From an uncultured Lachnospiraceae bacterium (GTDB lineage: Bacteria > Bacillota > Clostridia > Lachnospirales > Lachnospiraceae), in the NCBI GenBank assembly GCA_947367855.1, contig CANBFE010000009.1, forward strand, positions 51,965-115,964: DNA of 64,000 nt, given 5' to 3'. A model generated the notes under the pieces. It ran no database searches. It saw nothing but the letters and a program-made list of their open reading frames with translations, and was not told where the DNA came from. This document shows, piece after piece, positions 33,307 through 40,162 of the stretch. How positions within the stretch are numbered: the first letter of the stretch is position 1; the number at the start of each line of letters is the position of its first letter. A program made the translations under genes and the position numbers.

Positions 33307-35007
33307 TCAAAAATGTATAAAGAAACGGGCAGACTGTGGACGCCTGGTCCTCCGGTACCGCTTTGCCAGAAGCAACGCCCCCGTGGCAGTCACAAGAAAC
33401 GCCGCCAGAACAATAACATTCTGCCATTTAAAATTTCCCGGCTGTCTTCCGGCCATTGCCGGGATAGCTTCCTCCCCGGGCGCGTTCTCAAACCTGGAAG
33501 GCATATCCTGATTCCCAAACGGATTGCCAGGCTCCTGTGGCGGGGCAAAATCCCCGAACTGCCCTTCCTGCGGTTCTCCCGGAATTTCCTGCCCGGATTC
33601 CCTGCCCTGCCTGGAAAAAGGCTTTCCCCCTCCCATCTCGAACACGCCCATGGCTTCCACATCAATTACAGACGCATCTACCAGTTCCGCAGAATCTTTC
33701 CTCTGTCCGTCGTCCGTGGAAGGAATTCTTCCGTCAAGCTGTCCCTGTATACTCTCCGCCCTTAACAAAACAGTCTGGTACAGCATCTCCGCTGCCGTCT
33801 CATACTCCTGTGCAGAATAGAAAGCCGTCGGATCCCGCTCCACAAGTTCATCAATCTGACTTCGTATGCGGCTGTAAGTCTCCTGGAATTTACCTCCGTC
33901 CACATACTCCTCCGTCAGTCTGCGCAGATATTCATGGTACCGGGAGCAGTACTCCTCATTCTCCAGCAAAGAATCAAAAAAATCCGTCCCCTGAAAAGGA
34001 GTATCAATGGCATCGTTTACCATCCCGGATGCACTGTCATTCCCTCCCATACCCATTCCTCCGAAAGCCAGATTGTAGTCCCAGGGAAGAATGTTCAGTT
34101 TTCCGTCATATTCATACAGATAATAATTGTGGGCCATATTTCCGGATAGACTGTCCATATTCACGGAAAAGACATGCACTGCCATATAACGCAGCACATT
34201 GTCCACATCCAGGACCTCCTCCAGTCCGCTTCCCCGGCTGATCTCCTTCAGGGCCGCGACCACCCTGCCGTGATCCGCCCTGCCCGTATCCATCACCTCT
34301 CCTTCCCAGATGACAGAATAGCTATCCGGATCATCATCCATATAGTTCAGATTTGCGCCGCCGCTTCCCATTCCCATGGACTCAGGCTTGTAAAGATTTC
34401 CGTCCTCCGTACCGTAATTCCGCAGCAGAAAGCTGTCCTCGACTGCCTCCAGCGCCAGATAGACCCCCCGGTACTCACCGTTTACCGATATTTCCGCATA
34501 ATTGTACAGAGACGCATCCGTGTCCAGATACTGATACATGTCATAGACGATTGCCTCCTTCATATTGGTGGCATCAGCATAATTGTTGTTCAGAATCAGT
34601 TTGTCAAGTCCAAAGCAGGTCTGCCCGTCCACATAATGGTCAAACTCCAGTTTCAGGCTGAACCTGTCTGTGTCCGGGTCCGAGGCGATGGCCGTCAGAC
34701 TTGTGTTTCCCTTGGGACGGATTCCCACATTGCAGATTTTCTCACCATTGACCACCAGGTCGCAGGAATAATATTCTTCCCGGATCGCATTGGCAAGCAT
34801 ATCCTCCCAGTCCTCCGATTCCATGCGGATATCAATCTTTATAATCTCATCCTTTTGAAATAATTCCGTTTCATACTGCATGGATACCGCACTGCTGCCA
34901 AAGACTTCCTTCAGTTTCCCGGGAAACAGCATCAGCAGGATGCAGAGGAGCACGGCAGCGCCCATCCCTGCACTGATCCATTTTGTTATGTGTTTATATG
35001 CAAGCAT
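33307..35007 (-). CDS. CotH-family kinase-like surface protein
   Basis: A 566-residue protein anchored by an N-terminal helix (about 12-30) and a C-terminal helix (about 530-550) with a basic tail. The CotH domain covers about 50-430, with GIRPKGNTSL, KLEFDHYVDG, YLALEAVEDSFL and NILPWDYNLAFGG, the last matching the metal-binding D-N motif of CotH atypical kinases, which phosphorylate spore-coat proteins in Bacillus. A low-complexity Pro/Gly/Gln/Glu linker (about 470-525) precedes the last helix. The context with DUF4956 and VTC proteins is a recurrent trio in Firmicutes and Actinobacteria. Its substrate is unknown. GGAGGATAGAATGAG precedes the ATG; only 22 bp separate it from DUF4956. Confidence 0.85.
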   Translation of the reverse strand: MLAYKHITKWISAGMGAAVLLCILLMLFPGKLKEVFGSSAVSMQYETELFQKDEIIKIDIRMESEDWEDMLANAIREEYYSCDLVVNGEKICNVGIRPKGNTSLTAIASDPDTDRFSLKLEFDHYVDGQTCFGLDKLILNNNYADATNMKEAIVYDMYQYLDTDASLYNYAEISVNGEYRGVYLALEAVEDSFLLRNYGTEDGNLYKPESMGMGSGGANLNYMDDDPDSYSVIWEGEVMDTGRADHGRVVAALKEISRGSGLEEVLDVDNVLRYMAVHVFSVNMDSLSGNMAHNYYLYEYDGKLNILPWDYNLAFGGMGMGGNDSASGMVNDAIDTPFQGTDFFDSLLENEEYCSRYHEYLRRLTEEYVDGGKFQETYSRIRSQIDELVERDPTAFYSAQEYETAAEMLYQTVLLRAESIQGQLDGRIPSTDDGQRKDSAELVDASVIDVEAMGVFEMGGGKPFSRQGRESGQEIPGEPQEGQFGDFAPPQEPGNPFGNQDMPSRFENAPGEEAIPAMAGRQPGNFKWQNVIVLAAFLVTATGALLLAKRYRRTRRPQSARFFIHF

Positions 35008-35029
35008 CTCATTCTATCCTCCAGACCTC

Positions 35030-35701
35030 TCAGGACATGTATTCCCCATTATAGCTCACAAGGGTTGCATTGCCTATGCCCTCCATATTGCTCAGCCTGT
35101 TGACAAAGGAAGTGGAGGTATCCTTCATTCTTATTTCCGCCGTCAGCTCAATTCCGGACTGATTAACCGTTTTAGATTTTATGCAAAAGCGTTCTGCCGA
35201 TTTCTCCACAAGACCAAGGGCAGTTTCCTCTGCCTTTTCGTCCCTGCAGTTCAGGATCAGAATATAGGGATTTTCGTGGATTTTTCGATTGGCAAAAACC
35301 ATCAGGATTCCGCCAATGATCACAGACCCGATCACCGCAAGGGGAATCATGCCCGCGCCAATGACAATCCCCGCAGCCAACGCCCAGAATAAGTACACGA
35401 TTTCCATGGGCTCCTTAATGGCAGCCCGGAATCTCACGATGGAAAGCGCGCCCACCATGCCCAGGGAAAGCACCACATTGGAGGTCACTGCCATGATCAC
35501 CAGAGTGGTCACCAGCGCAAGCCCCACCAGTGTCATGGCAAATCCCGTGGAATACATAACCCCGCTGAAGGTCTTCTTGTAAACCATAAAAATAAACAGT
35601 CCGGTCACAAGGGCAAATACCATGCCGATAAGGGTATCCACCGCCGAGAATTCCGTTACGCTCTCCAGAAAACTGGACTTAAAAATATCATTAAATGTCA
35701 T
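35030..35701 (-). CDS. DUF4956 membrane protein
   Basis: A 223-residue protein with three to four helices in the first half (FALVTGLFIFMVY, TLVGLALVTTLVIMA, ALAAGIVIGAGMIPLAVIGSVII) and a cytoplasmic alpha/beta tail (about 145-223). The loop SLGMVGALSIVRFRAAIKEP is the hallmark of DUF4956. The family occurs beside VTC-domain and CotH proteins, as here. Proposed roles in polyphosphate or phosphate handling are inference from that context. Strong ribosome site (AGGAGGAACAAAAAA). Middle gene of the operon. Confidence 0.88.
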   Translation of the reverse strand: MTFNDIFKSSFLESVTEFSAVDTLIGMVFALVTGLFIFMVYKKTFSGVMYSTGFAMTLVGLALVTTLVIMAVTSNVVLSLGMVGALSIVRFRAAIKEPMEIVYLFWALAAGIVIGAGMIPLAVIGSVIIGGILMVFANRKIHENPYILILNCRDEKAEETALGLVEKSAERFCIKSKTVNQSGIELTAEIRMKDTSTSFVNRLSNMEGIGNATLVSYNGEYMS

Positions 35702-35791
35702 TTTTTTGTTCCTCCTGACTCCATATTATTTTTAACTTTTTCTATTTATTTCCGGGCCCTGTACATGGTCTGCAGGGATATCCCCGCCTTT

Positions 35792-36484
35792 CTAGCCAAA
35801 CCTGCGGCAGACCTCATACTTGGAAAAAGCCTGCTGCCGCACCCCGTTTACCTGAAGAATATCCCTTATAATCTCCGGCAGAAACGCATCATATTTAATC
35901 TCCAGAACTCTGTCCCAGGGCCGGTCCCCGGAGCTGATATCCCTGACCTGGTCCTCCAGAAATGTCCGGTGATACATGGTAGTGCGGATACCGGAATCCA
36001 GAGTAACCCTTACATTTCCCGGCGCGTAGATATAGGGCTCCCGTACATAGGATACCAGTACCCTGGGACGCAGCAGCTGGTAATGCATTTTGGCATAAAG
36101 TTCCTGCACCAGGCCGGATGGATGTCCCCACATCCAGTTTAACTCACCGTCCAACAGCTGCCGACATTCCTCCTCCGTAATCTCCGTGCCGTACTTCCTG
36201 CAGAAACTGTTGTACCTGACCTTTTTCTCCAGTGTCAGAAAGGAAAAATCATCATTGTAATACCTTATTCTGAACTTTTCCCTGCAGGAAACACCCTCTC
36301 TTTTTTCCCGCAGCGCCTTGTCCGCAAAATTGTCAAAATAAATACTTCTTATCAGATATCTTCCGTCACTGCCGCTATGGGGATCTGCCTGCATAACTGC
36401 CTGCAGGCGGCTTTTCAGTTCCAGATACACCGGATATCCGATCCCGTACTTCAATTCATGCCGAAAACATTCCGTCTGCTTCAT
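35792..36484 (-). CDS. VTC-domain protein (polyphosphate polymerase-like)
   Basis: A 230-residue cytoplasmic VTC/triphosphate-tunnel family protein. The family's basic and acidic tunnel residues are visible: RHELKYGI near residue 8, YLIRSIYFDN near 45, REKFRIRYYN near 68, LEKKVRYNSFCRK near 84, VSYVREPY near 145, RVTLDSGIR near 159 and VLEIKYDAFLP near 195. Eukaryotic Vtc4 domains make polyphosphate from ATP, and bacterial homologues are thought to do likewise or bind polyphosphate. It begins the VTC/DUF4956/CotH operon, with ribosome site AAGGAAGGGTATGG and an extended -10 promoter at 36529-36537. Confidence 0.88.
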   Translation of the reverse strand: MKQTECFRHELKYGIGYPVYLELKSRLQAVMQADPHSGSDGRYLIRSIYFDNFADKALREKREGVSCREKFRIRYYNDDFSFLTLEKKVRYNSFCRKYGTEITEEECRQLLDGELNWMWGHPSGLVQELYAKMHYQLLRPRVLVSYVREPYIYAPGNVRVTLDSGIRTTMYHRTFLEDQVRDISSGDRPWDRVLEIKYDAFLPEIIRDILQVNGVRQQAFSKYEVCRRFG

Positions 36485-36528
36485 CCATACCCTTCCTTGT
36501 AAGAGACATGATGTTTTTTGGTAATCTG

Positions 36529-36537
36529 ATTATAGCA
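36529..36537 (-). promoter_or_regulatory. Extended -10 promoter of the VTC/DUF4956/CotH operon
   Basis: TGC-TATAAT on the minus strand, 45 bp upstream of the start codon. No good -35 at 17 bp, but the TGn extension can compensate. Confidence 0.5.
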
Positions 36538-36609
36538 TTCCCCTGTTTCATCGAAAACCAGTCATTTCTTATGATTACCCGTATAATATTACGTTATATT
36601 GTTATGACA

Positions 36610-37302
36610 TTATAATATAAAAAAATCAGGGCGGTTCTCCGTCCTCTGTTCACGGTATACGGATGGCGCACACCCCGTATCCCGCTTGAAAATTTTTGAA
36701 AAATACTCCGGATCACGGTACCCTACCATGCGGGCAATCTGGTTCAGCTTCAGTCTGGTATCCGTCAAAAGCTGTCTGGCCCGTTCCATCCTCTGCCTCA
36801 GACAATACTGCCCTATAGTAAAACCGGTTTCCTTCTTGAAGACAGCCGCCAGGTAATTAGGCGTCAGATATACATACCGGGCAAGAAGCTGTATACTGAG
36901 ATTCTCATTGTCCAGTTCATTTTCAATATGCCGTATGGTATTTGTAACTGCTTCCGAATAATCGTTCTTCCGGACAAAATCCGTCTGCCGTACTCTCCTT
37001 ACAAATTCCCCGTGAAGTTTTTCCAGAGTATCCAGATCCCGGACTTCCAGATAAATGCGCCGGGCAGAAGCCTCTTCATTGGATATGTATCCCTCCTGCA
37101 GTTCCATCTGGTATATCATCTGATAATATATGTGCCGAAAATCGTTTTCTCCGAAATCTTCCTCCTGCAATACATGATATATGTTCTCCTCCGTCTGAAG
37201 CACGACTCCCGGACTGTTTTGAGAGAGCGCCGCAGAAAAGTGATTCAGGAGCACCGCTTCCATAACGTGGACTCTGTCCCTGTCATCCTCTCTGAGCTGC
37301 AC
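36610..37302 (-). CDS. AraC-family regulator
   Basis: A 230-residue regulator with two C-terminal helix-turn-helix motifs (about 115-220): LSIQLLARYVYLTPNYLAAVFKK and LNQIARMVGYRDPEYFSKIFKR, the second matching the AraC signature closely. The first 110 residues are helical and lack a receiver domain or cupin, resembling the linker region of YesN-type regulators. The start is a GTG at 37302 with AAAGGAGGAGGAAC immediately upstream, so the gene is complete and not a truncated YesN. It starts 17 bp after the GntR gene, forming a two-regulator operon. It may control the adjacent sugar locus. A short GC hairpin plus T7 at the stop codon may end the transcript. Confidence 0.85.
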   Translation of the reverse strand: MQLREDDRDRVHVMEAVLLNHFSAALSQNSPGVVLQTEENIYHVLQEEDFGENDFRHIYYQMIYQMELQEGYISNEEASARRIYLEVRDLDTLEKLHGEFVRRVRQTDFVRKNDYSEAVTNTIRHIENELDNENLSIQLLARYVYLTPNYLAAVFKKETGFTIGQYCLRQRMERARQLLTDTRLKLNQIARMVGYRDPEYFSKIFKRDTGCAPSVYREQRTENRPDFFIL

Positions 37303-37318
37303 GTTCCTCCTCCTTTCG

Positions 37319-38074
37319 TCATCGGATTAATTCCACCATAAACTCATTTCTGTCCCCCCGGTAACGGGCATTGGAATACTCAATGGCAGAGCCGCTGCCT
37401 GTATAAGCCGTGGTTCTCACCAGGCATACGGGCCCCTTATCCGGCATCTGCAGCAGCGCCGCCTCCCTGGCGGTAGCCATGACTGCCTCAATCTTACGGG
37501 TGGCCCGGGTTACCCTCTGCCCGTAGAGCTTCTCCATCAGTTCGTACAGAGACCTCTTTTCAAAGTCCTGCTCCAGAAGCTTTTCCATCCCTTCATAGGG
37601 CAGATAAGTTTCCACATAGACGATGGGCTGGCCGTCTGCGTAGCGCAAACGTTCCAGATAGATCAAAGGGGCCTGGCCGCTGATGCCCAGATGGCTGCAG
37701 ATATCGCCAACAGGCTCTATTTTCCGGATGGACAGTACTTTTGTACTTGGCTTCATCCCCTTCTCCGTCATCTCCGTATTAAAACTTTCCAGCCTGCTGA
37801 AAAAAAAGGCGGAAATTTTTGGCGCGGCCACATAGGTTCCCTTGGCCCGCTTCCGGTACAGATACCCCTCGGCAACCAGTTCCGTAATAGCCTGCCGCAC
37901 CGTGGCGCGGCTGATTCCCAACTGTTCGCAGAACTCTGCCTCTGAGGGAATCGTATCCCCCTCTGTCAGCAGGCCCTTCTCGATCCTCTCCTTGATCATC
38001 TTTTTAACCTGAAAATACAGGGGGATCGGCGTCTCCTTGTCAAGAATCACCTTATCCAGCCAATTTTGTGTCAT
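37319..38074 (-). CDS. GntR-family (HutC subfamily) transcriptional regulator
   Basis: A 251-residue repressor-type protein. The winged helix (about 15-82) carries PSEAEFCEQLGISRATVRQA and YLYRKRAKGTYVA. The C-terminal UTRA ligand domain (about 90-245) ends with RARYRGDRNEF-like YSNARYRGDRNEFMVEL. HutC members bind sugars, sugar phosphates or amines and release DNA. The start at 38074 has AAGGGAGAATTTAAA; an ATG 18 bp earlier is less well placed. An inverted repeat over its own promoter (38116-38133) suggests autoregulation and control of the divergent DUF2264 gene. The target locus is probably the carbohydrate operon next door. Confidence 0.92.
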   Translation of the reverse strand: MTQNWLDKVILDKETPIPLYFQVKKMIKERIEKGLLTEGDTIPSEAEFCEQLGISRATVRQAITELVAEGYLYRKRAKGTYVAAPKISAFFFSRLESFNTEMTEKGMKPSTKVLSIRKIEPVGDICSHLGISGQAPLIYLERLRYADGQPIVYVETYLPYEGMEKLLEQDFEKRSLYELMEKLYGQRVTRATRKIEAVMATAREAALLQMPDKGPVCLVRTTAYTGSGSAIEYSNARYRGDRNEFMVELIR

Positions 38075-38115
38075 TTTAAATTCTCCCTTCATTTTGTTCT
38101 ATTGTCCTAACATTA

Positions 38116-38133
38116 CTATATACGCATATATAG
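38116..38133. promoter_or_regulatory. Candidate GntR operator over the gntR promoter
   Basis: CTATATA and TATATAG form a perfect 7-bp inverted repeat with spacer CGCA. On the minus strand it covers the -10 (TATAGT) and spacer of a promoter whose -35 is TTGACG at 38139-38144 (18-bp spacing). A repressor bound here would block gntR transcription. It lies 50 bp from the -35 of the divergent DUF2264 promoter. Confidence 0.45.
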
Positions 38134-38182
38134 GAAGACGTCAAGCATTATTTCTGCAAAACCGGGAAAATAACCGAAGATA

Positions 38183-38211
38183 TTGAATTTCCCCATAAAA
38201 CAGACTATACT
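38183..38211 (+). promoter_or_regulatory. Promoter of the DUF2264 gene
   Basis: TTGAAT and TATACT with a 17-bp spacer on the plus strand, 60 bp upstream of the start codon and divergent from gntR. Confidence 0.7.
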
Positions 38212-38271
38212 GTTTCGTATATGCCTGTTGCCCGAAAACAGATACTACTGACTGACCGGAAAGGAAAAACA

Positions 38272-39414
38272 ATGAACACAAATACAAGAAAAGAATGGCT
38301 GAACGCTCTGCTGAAAATTGAGACTCCCGTATTGAATGCGCTGGAGGCAGGCGAGCTGAAAGCAACGATGCCCTTATCCTTTCATCAGGAAAGAGCTGAC
38401 TATGCGCCTCTTGAGGCCTTTGGCAGAAGTCTTCTGGGACTGGCGCCCTGGCTGGAGGCAGACAGCGCTGCCCTGGAAGCAGATGAGAGAGCGCTGCAGA
38501 TGCAGTACAGAAAAAAGGCCATTCGTTGTATCGAAATGGCCACGGATCCCCGTTCCCCGGATTATATGAATTTCCACAGGGGCAGTCAGCCTCTGGTGGA
38601 TACTGCTTTTCTGGCCCATGCCGTCCTGCGGGCGCCCAGGGCTCTGGCTGATGCTCTGTCTCCGGAGGCCCGTCGGCACCTGGCCGACGCTTTCAGGAGC
38701 TCCCGCAGCATTGTGCCCGGAAACAATAACTGGCTCTTCTTTTCCGCCATGGTGGAAGCAGGGCTTTTCGTATTGGGCGAGCCCTATGACAGAGTGCGCG
38801 TGCTGTATGCGCTTCGGACCTTCCGGGAATGGTATATGGGTGACGGAGTCTACGGCGACGGCCCCATGATGCACTTCGATTACTACAATAGCTTCGTCAT
38901 TCAGCCCATGTACGTGGATCTGGTGGAAATATTTTCCGGAGAAATTGAGGAAATCGAGAAACTGCGTCCCCAGGTGACTGCCCGGGCGTCCCGGTATGCC
39001 TCCATTTTGGAACGCCTGATAGGACCGGAGGGTTCCTATCCGGTGATGGGGCGTTCCATCTGCTATCGTTTCGGCGCTTTTCAGCTGCTTTCCCAGTCAG
39101 CGCTGCAGCACAGACTGGAACCCGGCCTCTCCCCTGCTGCAGTCAGGTGCGCCCTCAGCGCCGTCATCAGCCGCGTCATGTCCGCTCCGGATCTCTTTGA
39201 CGAAAACGGCTGGCTCCTGCCCGGAGTTTACGGTCATCAGCCGGAGTTGGCAGAAGCCTACATCAATATCGGAAGCCTTTATCTGTGCAGCGCCGTATTC
39301 CTTCCCCTGGGTCTTGCGCCTGCAGATGAATTCTGGAGCGGTCCGGAGGAGGACTGGTCCGGCAGGAAGGTCTGGTCCGGAGGACATATTGCCATAGACC
39401 ATGCGGCAGACTGA
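38272..39414 (+). CDS. DUF2264-family protein
   Basis: A 380-residue cytoplasmic protein of the DUF2264 family, predicted alpha/alpha-barrel relatives of glycoside hydrolases and lyases. Conserved features include YAPLEAFGRSLLGLAPWL near residue 46, NFHRGSQPLVDTAFLAHA near 105, NNNWLFFSAMVEAGL near 145 and YGDGPMMHFDYYNSFVIQPM near 198. Members sit in pectin and rhamnogalacturonan loci, but their activity is not established to my knowledge. The ATG at 38272 has GGAAAGGAAAAACA; the longer reading begins within the promoter region. It converges on the SGNH esterase gene and is divergent from gntR. Confidence 0.85.
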   Translation: MNTNTRKEWLNALLKIETPVLNALEAGELKATMPLSFHQERADYAPLEAFGRSLLGLAPWLEADSAALEADERALQMQYRKKAIRCIEMATDPRSPDYMNFHRGSQPLVDTAFLAHAVLRAPRALADALSPEARRHLADAFRSSRSIVPGNNNWLFFSAMVEAGLFVLGEPYDRVRVLYALRTFREWYMGDGVYGDGPMMHFDYYNSFVIQPMYVDLVEIFSGEIEEIEKLRPQVTARASRYASILERLIGPEGSYPVMGRSICYRFGAFQLLSQSALQHRLEPGLSPAAVRCALSAVISRVMSAPDLFDENGWLLPGVYGHQPELAEAYINIGSLYLCSAVFLPLGLAPADEFWSGPEEDWSGRKVWSGGHIAIDHAAD

Positions 39415-39460
39415 ACCGAAAAGCCTCCCTGCCACTGATGCAGCCCTCCCGAAGCTCCTA

Positions 39461-40117
39461 CTATCGCTTGTTAAAATCAAACCCACACTGGTCCAGAAAA
39501 GCCCTTGCCATCAGAGTGGAACCGATCTGATTGGGATGCACCCTGTCCCAGGCCACACTGGACGAGTGGCGGATGCTGCAGTAGTCCTCATACATTTTCT
39601 GGAAATCCACAAAACGGCAGCCGTATTCCGCAGCCAGTTTCCTGCAGATTTCCACATACTCGTCCATTCTGGCACGCATTTTGTCCTGGCGGTTGGGCTC
39701 CATGTAATAAGGGGAAAGCAGGAAAATCCCCTTCACCTGATCCTTCACCGCCAGGATCATTTTTCGGATATTTTCCTCATATTCTTCAGGCAGCACATGA
39801 TGCTCCGCCATGGCCGGGCAGTCAAACTGGCGCCACACATCATTAATACCGATGCAGATGGACACCCAGTCTGGCCGCAGGTCCACCACATCCCTCTGAT
39901 ACCTGGCCAGGAGGTCCCTGCTGCTGTTTCCCGCCACACCGGAATTGGTAATCCGCAGGCGGATCTCCGGATAAAATGCAGACAGCAGATTCTCTACCAC
40001 CCGGACATAGCCCGTTCCCAGATTATCAAACAGCCCTTCCCCCACAGGCTGTTCACTTCCCATATCGGTGACGGAATCTCCCGCAAATACGATTCTGTCC
40101 ATATCATCAAAAATCAT
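39461..40117 (-). CDS. SGNH/GDSL-family esterase
   Basis: A 218-residue cytoplasmic esterase. Block I: IVFAGDSVTDMG with nucleophile Ser near residue 14; block II Gly in SGVAGNSS; block III: CIGINDVWRQ (GxND); block V: WDRVHPNQIG (DxxH). The family includes rhamnogalacturonan and xylan acetylesterases. The start at 40117 has AAAGGAGGAAATTGTA. No signal peptide. Last gene of the long carbohydrate operon, 45 bp after the GH94 phosphorylase. Removal of O-acetyl groups from imported oligosaccharides is the likely role; the sugar is unknown. It is only distantly similar to the second SGNH protein in the same operon, so they probably act on different positions. Confidence 0.88.
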   Translation of the reverse strand: MIFDDMDRIVFAGDSVTDMGSEQPVGEGLFDNLGTGYVRVVENLLSAFYPEIRLRITNSGVAGNSSRDLLARYQRDVVDLRPDWVSICIGINDVWRQFDCPAMAEHHVLPEEYEENIRKMILAVKDQVKGIFLLSPYYMEPNRQDKMRARMDEYVEICRKLAAEYGCRFVDFQKMYEDYCSIRHSSSVAWDRVHPNQIGSTLMARAFLDQCGFDFNKR

Positions 40118-40162
40118 TACAATTTCCTCCTTTTTCCTGTCTGTCATGCTTTACAGCTGTTT

